Shown: positions 15,842-23,025 of the stretch, piece by piece
Layout: every line of letters begins with the position of its first letter
How positions within the stretch are numbered: the first letter of the stretch is position 1
Virus record (IMG/VR): IMGVR_UViG_3300044730_001157
Coordinates: 1 to 42,043 of that record
Length of the DNA: 42,043 bases
Reading direction: 5' to 3' (one strand)
Source: a virus
Position numbers and translations under genes: made by a program
The notes under the pieces: generated by a model
What the model was told of the DNA's origin: nothing
Seen by the model: only the letters and a program-made list of their open reading frames with translations
The model's database searches: none

Positions 15842-15932
15842 TACCGTCGAAATCTGCCGAGCATTGTTTGCCGGTGGTTGTGTTGCGATTCTTTTGCAGA
15901 TTTTTGCTGAGGTGATTTATGGACGGGAATGA
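15834..15932 (+). CDS. 32-residue membrane peptide
   Basis: The peptide starts MIDTVEICRALFAGG and continues with a hydrophobic stretch (CVAILLQIFAEVIY) long enough for one span. It overlaps the upstream peptide and the downstream gene by 8 and 14 bases. The function is unknown; it is judged real from context. Confidence 0.45.
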   Translation: MIDTVEICRALFAGGCVAILLQIFAEVIYGRE

Positions 15933-16197
15933 TTTGGCGAATCCGGTCAAATACCTGTTTGGAGAGGAGTTTTTTACTGTTGGCGGCTTTACCAAGCGAG
16001 AATTAATCGCGGCGATGGCGATGCAGGGGATGTTGGCAGGGTGTCCGATTTACGACCCCAACGGAGTCGCCAGGACTGCGGTTGCCTACGCCGATGCACT
16101 CATCGAGAGACTGTCCGCTGATCCGGTGGCCGAGGGGCTTAATCTGTTGCCTATGTACAGTCCCGAATTGGATGAGGGGCTTGCAGATGACAAGTGA
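15919..16197 (+). CDS. Protein of unknown function, upstream of RecE-like gene
   Basis: 92 aa; GAGGTGATTT precedes ATG 15919. KYLFGEEFFTVGGFTKRELI, then AMAMQGMLAGCPIYDPNGVA, with helical C-terminus. This resembles small proteins often found upstream of phage recombination genes, with no known activity. It overlaps the next gene by 11 bases. Confidence 0.6.
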   Translation: MDGNDLANPVKYLFGEEFFTVGGFTKRELIAAMAMQGMLAGCPIYDPNGVARTAVAYADALIERLSADPVAEGLNLLPMYSPELDEGLADDK

Positions 16198-16987
16198 TTA
16201 TTACGCGATTAAGGCAATCAACTGTAGCGGCATCAAGGAGTATCACGAATCCAAAGCCCAATACTATTACCGGCACATTGCAAAGACCTGGGAGGGGCAT
16301 CAGTCGGACGCGTTCCGGCTTGGGTCGATGCTTCACACAATGGTTTTGGAGCCCGAGAAGTTTACCGCCGAGTGGACTTGTGAAGACCCTCCAGCGGGCA
16401 AGGCAAAGGATTCCGGGCCGGTTAAGAGCGGCAAGGCTTACGACACTTGGGCCAGCGAAATGATTAAGCGACCGGATCAGCGATGGCACACAACCGCCGA
16501 GCACGATGAAGCGGTCTTGTGGATGCAAGCACTACGCAATCACGGCAAGATAAACGCAATGCTTGAACACAGCGGGCGGCAAGTCGAGAAGACGTTGCTT
16601 GCCACATACGGAGAACGCCATTCGCTCAAGGGCCGATGCGATTTAATTATCCCCTCGGAGCGAATTATTCTCGACGTTAAAACGTCGGTGTCTGAGTTGC
16701 CCGGCGAGTTTAGGAGAACGGCGTACCAGCGTGACTATCACATGCAAGCAGCGACTTACACGTCGCTTGCGGAATGCACTTACGGCGAACCTTTCCGGTT
16801 TTTGTTTGCGGTGGTATCGAAGGGCGATAAAAAGGCGTCGCTGATCGAGTTACCGCCGACGATGATGGAGCAAGGGCACAAGAGGCTCAAGGAACAATCG
16901 GAGCGGCTAATTGAATCCCTTGAGCAATGGGCTAGGGGCGAGAACATTCCGGGCGATTGGCGAACGGAAGTTTGTGTTTGTGATTAA
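16187..16987 (+). CDS. RecE-like exonuclease (PD-(D/E)XK)
   Basis: 266 aa; ATG 16187 overlaps the upstream gene. Motifs of the RecE/exonuclease VIII-like fold appear in order: H50 in RLGSMLHTMVLEP, D152 in LKGRCDLI, D163-V-K165 in ILDVKTS, then Q187/Y191 in DYHMQAATY. The enzyme should resect double-stranded DNA ends to 3' single strands, for loading of the annealing protein encoded by the next gene. A Cys-rich C-terminus (VCVCD) follows. The RecE-RecT order is typical of phage recombination operons. Confidence 0.8.
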   Translation: MTSDYYAIKAINCSGIKEYHESKAQYYYRHIAKTWEGHQSDAFRLGSMLHTMVLEPEKFTAEWTCEDPPAGKAKDSGPVKSGKAYDTWASEMIKRPDQRWHTTAEHDEAVLWMQALRNHGKINAMLEHSGRQVEKTLLATYGERHSLKGRCDLIIPSERIILDVKTSVSELPGEFRRTAYQRDYHMQAATYTSLAECTYGEPFRFLFAVVSKGDKKASLIELPPTMMEQGHKRLKEQSERLIESLEQWARGENIPGDWRTEVCVCD

Positions 16988-17013
16988 CGAATTGTTCACG
17001 AAGGAGAATAACA

Positions 17014-17958
17014 ATGACGAAAACGACAACAGATCAACCAGCGACGGCGGTAGAAATTCCTACCGGAAAACAGCCAGCGGTGGAGATCCCGCTATCGGGC
17101 GAACAGACTGCGGGGACCGTTCAGGCGGTTCACGCGATCAAGAAAATTCCGACATTCCGAGAGCGATGCTACGATATCAGCCTTGGGATGCTCACGACCT
17201 GGGTAGGCGAAGAAAGGGCCAGGGAATCGGCCGGTCGCGTCTCAGCGGCATTGGCGGCGGCTAGGGCAAGTGCAAAAGACCCTACCGACTTCGATGGATG
17301 CACCTTGCAGAGCATCGGCCAAGTAGTGGCGGTTTCGGCTCTGACCGGCATCTACCCATCGACAGGGGCAGCGGCCTTGGCTTATGCGATTCCGAGAAGG
17401 CCCCGCAAAGGTGAGGCTCCACAGCTAACCTACCAGCTATCGCATCGAGGGCTAAACGCTCTAGCGAACCGGGCAGGGTCGCACATGGTTGCGATTCCGA
17501 TCAGCTACAACGATCAGATCGAGGTGACTGAGACCGGGGACGCGGTCATTAAGTGGATGGACCTGGACAACCCTCCGACGACCGAAGCGGAATTGCGGGG
17601 CGTTGTGGTCTTGGTCAAGAGGCACGATACAGGCACGCTTCTATGCTCTGCCTGGGTCGCGAAGAAGCTAATCGACCAGCGACGCGAAACCTCGGACTCG
17701 TACCGATACGCCGAAAAGCCCGGGAACGAGTGGGCGAAATCTTCAAGCCCCTGGCACGCTTGGCCAGTTCCTCAAGCGATGAAGACGGCGATGCACTACG
17801 TCATAGGCAGGGGGCTTTGCGTGATTGACGATACCGAAGCTCAGCGGGCTTTGTCGGCTGACGTTCAGGGCGATATCATCGACGTTGAGTCCAGGCCCCT
17901 GGATCGCGTCAGGCTCACCCGCAACGAACTACCAGCGATTGAGGGGCCAACGGAATAG
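17014..17958 (+). CDS. RecT-like single-strand annealing protein
   Basis: 314 aa; start has AAGGAGAATAAC upstream. After a Pro/Thr-rich leader, residues 60-250 match the RecT pattern: LQSIGQVVAVSALTGIYPS, AYAIPR, LTYQLSHRGLNALANRAG, and Trp-rich C-terminal motifs with WHAWPVPQAMKTAMHYVIGR. It anneals complementary single strands during recombination and partners the exonuclease encoded just upstream. Host RecA may not be needed for this pathway. Confidence 0.85.
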   Translation: MTKTTTDQPATAVEIPTGKQPAVEIPLSGEQTAGTVQAVHAIKKIPTFRERCYDISLGMLTTWVGEERARESAGRVSAALAAARASAKDPTDFDGCTLQSIGQVVAVSALTGIYPSTGAAALAYAIPRRPRKGEAPQLTYQLSHRGLNALANRAGSHMVAIPISYNDQIEVTETGDAVIKWMDLDNPPTTEAELRGVVVLVKRHDTGTLLCSAWVAKKLIDQRRETSDSYRYAEKPGNEWAKSSSPWHAWPVPQAMKTAMHYVIGRGLCVIDDTEAQRALSADVQGDIIDVESRPLDRVRLTRNELPAIEGPTE

Positions 17959-18035
17959 CGAAACAGGATCGGCGGCGTGGGGAAAACATCGAGTATCCCT
18001 CGCCAAGCAGGTAGCCAATCCTTCCCGATCCTTTT

Positions 18036-18105
18036 GCCCCGGAAGTTATTGCGGCGGAACGCCTGAGCGATCAGGAAGCGAGGGTTCAAATCCCTCTCGG
18101 GGCTT
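18036..18105 (+). ncRNA. tRNA-like element without an anticodon loop
   Basis: A cloverleaf can be drawn: acceptor GCCCCGG/TCGGGGC (one G-U), D arm GTT-loop-AAC, and a perfect T arm GAGGG-TTCAAAT-CCCTC. The position of the anticodon arm holds CCTGA-GCGA-TCAGG, a stem capped by a GNRA tetraloop, about three bases too short for a seven-base anticodon loop. It is therefore not a working tRNA for translation. It could be an RNA mimic, a decayed tRNA, or a remnant of an attachment site (the 3' half of a tRNA gene). TTTT follows the acceptor. Confidence 0.5.
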
Positions 18106-18144
18106 TTGCCAACCCACTTCGGGGCGGCGTATGGAGGTTGAAAT

Positions 18145-18216
18145 ATGCTGGAGATACTACTGTGGTTTATCGCGTTTGCTGCCTTTGTGTTTGTTGTTGC
18201 ATTTACTTTTTCCTAG
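18145..18216 (+). CDS. 23-residue membrane peptide
   Basis: A strong ribosome site, GGAGGTTGAAAT, sits just before ATG 18145. The peptide, MLEILLWFIAFAAFV..., is one uninterrupted hydrophobic span. It follows the tRNA-like element. The strong ribosome site argues for translation; the function is unknown. Confidence 0.5.
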   Translation: MLEILLWFIAFAAFVFVVAFTFS

Positions 18217-18261
18217 GGTGCAGATCGCAACCCGCATTGTATGAAATCATCGAGGTAAAAC

Positions 18262-18906
18262 ATGGCGAAAAGATGCTCGATATGCACCGATGGAATCGAG
18301 GCGTCTGGCGTCGATCGATGCCCGAAGTGCCAAGACTTGACAGACCTTGGTATCGATCGGATTGCAATCCTAGAGAGGCACGCTAAGAAAATCCCGCGAC
18401 GGGACGAGCGGTATTTGGCCAGGGTCCAACACTTCCGAGAGATCGACGCTAAGACAGCAGAGGCGTCAAAGGCTGCCGTTGAGGTGATGCCTGAGCCGGT
18501 TGCTCAAAAGCACTGCAAGATTTGCGGAACGCCACCACGGCTAAAGGATCGCAACTGTTGCCGGGAATGCTTCGGCATCAAAAAAACGATCAGCGACCCC
18601 TACGAGATTTGCCAATTCTTGATGCAAAAGCGACCTGAAAAAACGGCTCAATATCAGGCGATGGCGGACCAGCATCGGCAGCGGATGATCGAATCGTCGG
18701 TGGACGCAGAAAGGCAGATCCGAATCAACAGCCGGCTAGCGGCTTTGGCGGCTAGCATCAAGCCTTGCAAGCCGAGGATTGTGACGACCAACGGAGTCGA
18801 GTCGACCTGCCAATACTGGCGGTGTGGGCGTTGTCGGTGTGTGCTGACGACGCGAACGTGCTTGAAGTGTGAAATGATTATTAAAGGAGAGATTCAAGAT
18901 GAGTAA
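18262..18906 (+). CDS. Multi-zinc-finger protein
   Basis: 214 aa. Three separate cysteine clusters are seen: CSICTDG...CPKC (about residues 5-23), CKIC...CCREC (about 84-103) and CQYWRCGRCRCVLTTRTCLKC (about 186-206). The parts between are basic helices. Zinc-binding and nucleic-acid or protein interaction are likely. The family is not recognised. GAGGTAAAAC precedes the start. Confidence 0.7.
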   Translation: MAKRCSICTDGIEASGVDRCPKCQDLTDLGIDRIAILERHAKKIPRRDERYLARVQHFREIDAKTAEASKAAVEVMPEPVAQKHCKICGTPPRLKDRNCCRECFGIKKTISDPYEICQFLMQKRPEKTAQYQAMADQHRQRMIESSVDAERQIRINSRLAALAASIKPCKPRIVTTNGVESTCQYWRCGRCRCVLTTRTCLKCEMIIKGEIQDE

Positions 18907-19426
18907 AAAGATTGAAGCATTTTGGGAGAACGCAACCGCTGATGATGTTGCGGGAATCGCGAACACTCGCAAGTCAATTCAAGCTAGGTTCAGGGATGAG
19001 GAAACCGAAGACTGGGTAGATTGCTTGCTTGCGGGATGGAAGTTAAGCAGGCATCTTCCGGGCGCAGTCTGGATCGATGCAGACGGAGCGAGCTGGGCGC
19101 ACTGCCAAGTCTACCGCGAACCCTCCTGGCACGCGAACAAGCCCGATCCGGGGCCGGGGTTCAGGTTGCTAGGGAAGTTTCCCGATGAGCTTTTGGCGGT
19201 TGGCGATGAGTTTTTCAGGGACGGCGAGTGGCATCCGTCTTGCCGTGAGATCGGCGATCCGCAAACGCATGGTCTTTGGTATCGCCGGCGCATCGAGCCG
19301 GTGGAGCCCCTCGAGAGCAAGCCGGTTTTAATTCGCCGAAGGGTAGTCGAGATCGGCGATGAAATTAAGCTACCAAACGGGCGCGTACTGGTGTTTAACG
19401 GCGAAGGCTTTGAGGTGACGCAGTGA
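18899..19426 (+). CDS. Phage protein of unknown function
   Basis: 175 aa, 8-base overlap with the upstream gene; AAAGGAGAGATTCAAG precedes the start. The central FRLLGKFPDELLAVGDEFFR and GEWHPS, WYRRRIEP are a common phage pattern of unknown role. The C-terminus (VEIGDEIKLPNGRVLVF) is beta-like. No catalytic motif. Confidence 0.6.
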   Translation: MSKKIEAFWENATADDVAGIANTRKSIQARFRDEETEDWVDCLLAGWKLSRHLPGAVWIDADGASWAHCQVYREPSWHANKPDPGPGFRLLGKFPDELLAVGDEFFRDGEWHPSCREIGDPQTHGLWYRRRIEPVEPLESKPVLIRRRVVEIGDEIKLPNGRVLVFNGEGFEVTQ

Positions 19427-19728
19427 GCAACCCAAAGTGGTTTCTTCTGAGGCATTTTTTTGCGAGGCACTGGAAGCCGTTCTTCTCGGAGGTCGCGATT
19501 GCGTTTTCGGTTATCGCTGTTGCGTTTGCCGTCACGCTCTGGATAGCGATTGAAATTGAGCAAGGCAGCCCCAGCGACCCCCAACGCTACACCGTACACT
19601 TCGACGGAATCGACTACCAAGACCTGACGCGAGACTATCACGGGCTATCTAGGGATCGATCGGCGTACAAAACCAAAGCGGGAAAACGTATTGAATTTCA
19701 TGGCAATTTTTATGAGGTAGAGCAATGA
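19423..19728 (+). CDS. Membrane protein of unknown function
   Basis: 101 aa, GTG start coupled to the previous stop. One membrane span, EVAIAFSVIAVAFAVTLWIA (about residues 23-42), is followed by a hydrophilic domain with tyrosine-rich strands. The upstream part is basic and would stay in the cytoplasm. Function unknown. Confidence 0.6.
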   Translation: MSNPKWFLLRHFFARHWKPFFSEVAIAFSVIAVAFAVTLWIAIEIEQGSPSDPQRYTVHFDGIDYQDLTRDYHGLSRDRSAYKTKAGKRIEFHGNFYEVEQ

Positions 19729-20147
19729 CACAATGGAAAGCAATGACACGGGGCGGGCATCAATACCGGATCACAATAAGCGATCCCAGCTCACACCGTC
19801 CGATACGCGGCGAGGTTGACGATTCAGGGCTTGTGGTCGAAGTCCACTGGACGGAAACCGGTAGGTGTCTTGCACACGGCGAAAGCCCCTACGACCTAAT
19901 CCCCATCGAACCAGAGGCCAGCCCCGCGAAGGTACGAGTCGATTTGGCCCTGGCGGCGATGGCGTACAAGCGGGCTTGCGATTCTGTGGAGGCGGCGAGG
20001 GAGTCCGCAGGGCTTACTCGCGATGCTTTAGTCGCGGCGGTCAAGCAGCGCGGCAGAAATCCGGTCGTCGTCAAGATCGACGGATTGTATTTTCTTTTCG
20101 AGTTCCATGATACGCAGATTGAATTCTCGGAAATCGAGGTGCTTTGA
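19725..20147 (+). CDS. Phage protein, TRGG domain paralogue A
   Basis: 140 aa. The first 60 residues (WKAMTRGGHQYRI, RGEVDDSGL, HGESPYDLI) share a pattern with the next protein (WEPTTRGGYWVR, RGEVGNHSS, EKESVFDLM). The remaining part is a helix and a beta hairpin. It is a tandem duplicate with a C-terminal addition. Function unknown. Confidence 0.6.
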   Translation: MTQWKAMTRGGHQYRITISDPSSHRPIRGEVDDSGLVVEVHWTETGRCLAHGESPYDLIPIEPEASPAKVRVDLALAAMAYKRACDSVEAARESAGLTRDALVAAVKQRGRNPVVVKIDGLYFLFEFHDTQIEFSEIEVL

Positions 20148-20374
20148 TGAAGCGACAATGGGAACCAACGACACGCGGCGGCTACTGGGTGCGGGGCATC
20201 GAAGAGATCAACAGCGAAGCCGAATTCCATGACCTACGCGGGGAAGTCGGCAATCACAGCAGCGAGCCGCCGAGCGAAGATCCGGCCGATTGGGCTTGGG
20301 AAACTTGGCGAAGCGATGGGCGGTATATGGTTGAGAAGGAAAGCGTTTTTGATTTAATGGAGGTGCAAGCATGA
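20144..20374 (+). CDS. Phage protein, TRGG domain paralogue B
   Basis: 76 aa, ATGA-coupled, corresponding to the N-terminal domain of the preceding protein. ATG 20144 or 20147 (MMKR) could start it. Trp-rich: PADWAWETWRSDGRY. Function unknown. Confidence 0.6.
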   Translation: MMKRQWEPTTRGGYWVRGIEEINSEAEFHDLRGEVGNHSSEPPSEDPADWAWETWRSDGRYMVEKESVFDLMEVQA

Positions 20375-20748
20375 TCTACATCTACAAAGCCCAGTTAATC
20401 CGCGTCGTCGATGGCGATACCGTAGACCTGATAAGCGACCTGGGATTTGACACGCTTAAGCGCGAGCGATTTCGGCTCTACGGCGTCGATGCACCGGAAA
20501 TGAATACCGAAGCGGGCAAGGCAGCTAAGGCGTGGCTATGGGATGCGTTGCAGCCCCTTGAGGCGATCTACGTCCAGACGATCCAGCTAGAGACCAAGGC
20601 CAAGCGGGACAAATACGGGCGGTTTCTGGCGGTGCTTTATAGAGAATTTGGCGACGTTCGCACAAAGCTACCGGAGAAACGTCTCGCTTTGGAATCGATC
20701 AATTCTGAAATGATCGAAGTAGGTCACGCAAAGGAAAGGTACTGGTAA
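20371..20748 (+). CDS. Staphylococcal nuclease-like thermonuclease
   Basis: 125 aa, cytoplasmic (no signal peptide). Motifs: VVDGDTVDL at 12-20, RFRLYGVDAPE with R35, D40 and E43, and KYGRFLAVLY with R84 as the second catalytic arginine. The enzyme cleaves DNA or RNA phosphodiesters with calcium. In this cluster it may degrade host DNA or salvage nucleotides. ATGA-coupled to its neighbour. Confidence 0.85.
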   Translation: MIYIYKAQLIRVVDGDTVDLISDLGFDTLKRERFRLYGVDAPEMNTEAGKAAKAWLWDALQPLEAIYVQTIQLETKAKRDKYGRFLAVLYREFGDVRTKLPEKRLALESINSEMIEVGHAKERYW

Positions 20749-20913
20749 ATGAACCCCTACGAACCCCCTGACTCCGACGAAAGCCAACTCGACCGGATCG
20801 AGCGGAAGCTAGACAAGTTGAGCGGCGAATTTGTCGTTACGCTTTTATTGGGCGCGGTATTCACGTTGCTGGTTTTTTTGCTGGTCGAAATCGTTTCGGC
20901 CAGGTGGAAGTGA
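20749..20913 (+). CDS. 54-residue membrane protein
   Basis: The start follows the nuclease stop directly. A charged helix (SQLDRIERKLDKLSGEF) is followed by a single hydrophobic span of about 20 residues (VVTLLLGAVFTLLVFLLVEI) and a short basic tail. The layout fits a small membrane-anchored phage protein. The function is unknown. Confidence 0.6.
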   Translation: MNPYEPPDSDESQLDRIERKLDKLSGEFVVTLLLGAVFTLLVFLLVEIVSARWK

Positions 20914-20928
20914 TAGAAAGGCTACTCG

Positions 20929-23025
20929 ATGAAATCTGAACTACACCACGGCGATTGCCTCGACGTACTCAAGACCCTTGCTGATTGCTCGGTCGATGCG
21001 ATTGTTACAGATCCTCCTTATGGGCTAGGTAAAGAACCTGACCCAGTTAAGGTAATGGCGGCGTGGATATTGCAGGGGTATTTTGAAGTTGAGGGAAGCG
21101 GGTTTATGGGCAAAAAATGGGATGCTTTTGTCCCACAACCTATTATCTGGAAGGAGGTTTTCAGGGTGCTTAAACCGGGCGGGCATTTACTAGCCTTTGC
21201 AGGCACTCGAACGCAAGACTGGATGGCAATGTCGCTGAGGTTCGCAGGCTTTGAAATCCGCGATATGATCGCTTGGGTATATGGTTCTGGGATGCCGAAA
21301 AGTTTTAATCTAAAACGATCTGGTGTATGCGATTGCGTTCCCGCTGAAAATGCGTTACCATACACCTATGAGCAAAACACCAAACACGACGTGCGACCAT
21401 TGCAAAATGGCGATTTACAAGAGGCCGGACCATATGGCAAGGAACGCGGGCAAATACTGCTCCCGATCCTGCCGAAACAAGGCGAACATAGTGACGGGCA
21501 AGCGCGGGAAAAACCCCAAGCTAGCGATGGAAAACAACCCGGCATGGAAGGGAGGGAGGTATATCGAGCCGAAGAAAGGGTATGTGATGATTCGCCGACC
21601 GGATCACCCCCGAGCCAGACAGAACGGCTACGTACTGGAGCATATCTTGGTAGCGGAAAAGATGCTAGGAAGGCCGCTGGCGGAAAACGAGGAGGTTCAT
21701 CACAAGAACAGGAACCGAGCGGACAACCGACCGGAAAACCTGCAAGTGTACTCAAGCCACTTGGAACACTGGATGAAGGAGCATTACACGGATGTGGCCA
21801 ATGCCAGAGATGCGGCAAGATCAAAAAAAACCTAGAGGGTTTCGGAACAACTCTCAAGCCTTCTCTAGAGCCGATCACGCTAGCCCGCAAGCCCCCTATC
21901 GGCACCGTTGCAACCAACGTACTCCAACACGGAACGGGCGGGCTGAATATCGATGGGTGCAGGGTGGGCGATACGGTGGAAACGTGGCCAGCTACTCGCA
22001 GTTATGGGGGCGGGACCGAATACGCATTCACCAACACGTCAAAGGGCGTCGTGAACTCTCAGCCAACAGGCAAAGCCCCAGAGGGCCGTTGGCCTGCTAA
22101 CTTCATCCATGATGGCAGCGAGGAGGTGCTGGCGTTGTTAGGTGAGGCGGCTAGGTTTTTTATGGTATTCCAAGATAAAGAGGTTTCTTTGCTGCCCGAA
22201 AACCAGTATAATGAGCAGCTAGCCAAAGGAGGACAATCATGGCAAACCAAAAACGACCCGCTATTTCTTGCGGGCACTGCGGCAAAGAGTTTATCCCTGC
22301 CAAAAGCACTAGAGTTTATTGCTCAAAGCGTTGTAGCAACCTCGGATCACCAAGAGGTAACAGCCTCAAGCGACTCGAAGGGACATTCTATTTACGTCAC
22401 TCAGGAAGAGTTAAAGACGCTTTGCGAGTGCGTTACCACAGCGATGATGATTTTAGGAAACGGGTTCTCGCTAGAGTCAAAGCTAGAAAAGCACACCCTG
22501 ACAAAAAGCCTTGTGAAAGTTGCGGCAACGAAAGAGCCGACAGGCATCACGACGATTATGACAAGCCTACTGAAATTCGATGGCTCTGCCGAAAATGCCA
22601 CATTGCGCATCACGCAAAAGAGTACGGCTCTTGGGGGACAGGCTTATCGAATCGCGTACATTCCTAAGGCAAGTCGCGACGACCGGGACGAAGGGTGCGG
22701 GGCGTTTGAGGAGCGAGGAAACAATCGGTACGGTGAGTTTAGAGGGACCGAAGATCATGCGCCAAAAACCCAAGACCACAACAAGAGCCGCAATCCTCAT
22801 CCAACGGTCAAACCTACCGACCTGATGCGTTACCTATGCCGACTTATCACACCGCCCGGCGGCATTGTCCTAGACCCCTTCATGGGCTCAGGATCGACCG
22901 GCAAGGCGGCGATGGCAGAGGGCTTTCGGTTCATCGGAATCGAACGGGAGGCCGAATACATCGAAATCGCTCGGGCTAGAATTTCCGCCGAGGCTGAAAA
23001 GCCAAGGCAGTTGAGTTTGTTTTGA
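20929..23025 (+). CDS. DNA methyltransferase (beta-type), ORF interrupted by two nested HNH genes
   Basis: 698 codons. N-terminal part: DPPYG at 28-32 (catalytic motif IV), FMGKKWD, KPGGHLLAFAGTR (82-94), GFEIRDMIAWVYGSGMPKS to 125. C-terminal: LDPFMGSGST at 651-657 (SAM motif I) and FIGIEREAEYIEIARARI. The order DPPY first, FxGxG last fits the beta group that methylates adenine N6 or cytosine N4. Residues about 128-301 and 412-576 do not look like the family: they are out-of-frame readings of two HNH genes. Removing them restores SFN-LEGFGTTLKP and ARFF-YIPKASRDDRDEG, both family-like. Whether the 698-residue protein is made, spliced or inactive is unclear. Confidence 0.85.
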   Translation: MKSELHHGDCLDVLKTLADCSVDAIVTDPPYGLGKEPDPVKVMAAWILQGYFEVEGSGFMGKKWDAFVPQPIIWKEVFRVLKPGGHLLAFAGTRTQDWMAMSLRFAGFEIRDMIAWVYGSGMPKSFNLKRSGVCDCVPAENALPYTYEQNTKHDVRPLQNGDLQEAGPYGKERGQILLPILPKQGEHSDGQAREKPQASDGKQPGMEGREVYRAEERVCDDSPTGSPPSQTERLRTGAYLGSGKDARKAAGGKRGGSSQEQEPSGQPTGKPASVLKPLGTLDEGALHGCGQCQRCGKIKKNLEGFGTTLKPSLEPITLARKPPIGTVATNVLQHGTGGLNIDGCRVGDTVETWPATRSYGGGTEYAFTNTSKGVVNSQPTGKAPEGRWPANFIHDGSEEVLALLGEAARFFMVFQDKEVSLLPENQYNEQLAKGGQSWQTKNDPLFLAGTAAKSLSLPKALEFIAQSVVATSDHQEVTASSDSKGHSIYVTQEELKTLCECVTTAMMILGNGFSLESKLEKHTLTKSLVKVAATKEPTGITTIMTSLLKFDGSAENATLRITQKSTALGGQAYRIAYIPKASRDDRDEGCGAFEERGNNRYGEFRGTEDHAPKTQDHNKSRNPHPTVKPTDLMRYLCRLITPPGGIVLDPFMGSGSTGKAAMAEGFRFIGIEREAEYIEIARARISAEAEKPRQLSLF
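21333..21361 (+). promoter_or_regulatory. Possible promoter of the first nested HNH gene
   Basis: TTGCGT, 17-base spacer, TACCAT; only 6 bases separate the -10 box from ATG 21368, so a transcript would be leaderless or nearly so. Each box is 4/6 to consensus, so the support is moderate. A similar layout with a better match is seen at 26364. Confidence 0.4.
21368..21835 (+). CDS. HNH homing endonuclease, nested +1 in the methyltransferase ORF
   Basis: 155 aa; ATG 21368 is chosen because the zinc finger starts right after it, though ATG 21323 is possible. N-terminal zinc finger C9xxC12 ... YCSRSC (C31, C35). Then the HNH fold: GYVLEHILVAEKMLGRPLAE, EEVHH (H111, H112), N114/N120, RPENLQVYSSHLEH. 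It cleaves DNA and would spread its own gene. It lies entirely inside the methyltransferase ORF in another frame. It ends at A8-CCTAG; a -1 slip there would enter the methyltransferase frame. Confidence 0.85.
   Translation: MSKTPNTTCDHCKMAIYKRPDHMARNAGKYCSRSCRNKANIVTGKRGKNPKLAMENNPAWKGGRYIEPKKGYVMIRRPDHPRARQNGYVLEHILVAEKMLGRPLAENEEVHHKNRNRADNRPENLQVYSSHLEHWMKEHYTDVANARDAARSKKT
22207..22232 (+). promoter_or_regulatory. -10 box and strong ribosome site of the second nested HNH gene
   Basis: TATAAT (22207-22212) is a perfect -10 hexamer, although no good -35 is seen at 16-18 bases upstream. AAAGGAGG (22225-22232) is near-perfect Shine-Dalgarno, six bases before ATG 22239. Both lie inside the methyltransferase ORF and are not needed for that frame, arguing for independent expression of the nested gene. 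Confidence 0.6.
22239..22667 (+). CDS. HNH-type zinc endonuclease-like protein, nested in the methyltransferase ORF
   Basis: 142 aa, in the -1 frame of the methyltransferase. Two zinc modules: CGHCGKEFIPAKSTRVYCSKRC (C11, C14, C28, C32) and CESCGNERADRHHDDYDKP...WLCRKCH (C92, C95, H103, H104, C117, C120, H121). The second is the treble-clef HNH-like type common in phages (HHDDYxKPxxxxWLCxxCH). Endonuclease function is likely but not certain. It has its own ribosome site and a perfect -10 box. It is a different family from the first nested gene, so the two insertions were independent. Confidence 0.75.
   Translation: MANQKRPAISCGHCGKEFIPAKSTRVYCSKRCSNLGSPRGNSLKRLEGTFYLRHSGRVKDALRVRYHSDDDFRKRVLARVKARKAHPDKKPCESCGNERADRHHDDYDKPTEIRWLCRKCHIAHHAKEYGSWGTGLSNRVHS

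Noticed and set aside
18036-18105. A normal tRNA gene or attP site
   Set aside because: The anticodon loop is missing, and no integrase, excisionase or repressor is seen, so integration into a tRNA gene cannot be supported.
17825-18244. Coding ORF across the gap after recT
   Set aside because: It overlaps recT in another frame, has no ribosome site and reads through the tRNA-like element.
20929-23025. Inteins in the methyltransferase
   Set aside because: Insert 1 begins Leu-Lys-Arg and insert 2 Met-Val-Phe; neither has an N-terminal Cys/Ser nor a C-terminal His-Asn, and the nested genes are out of frame.
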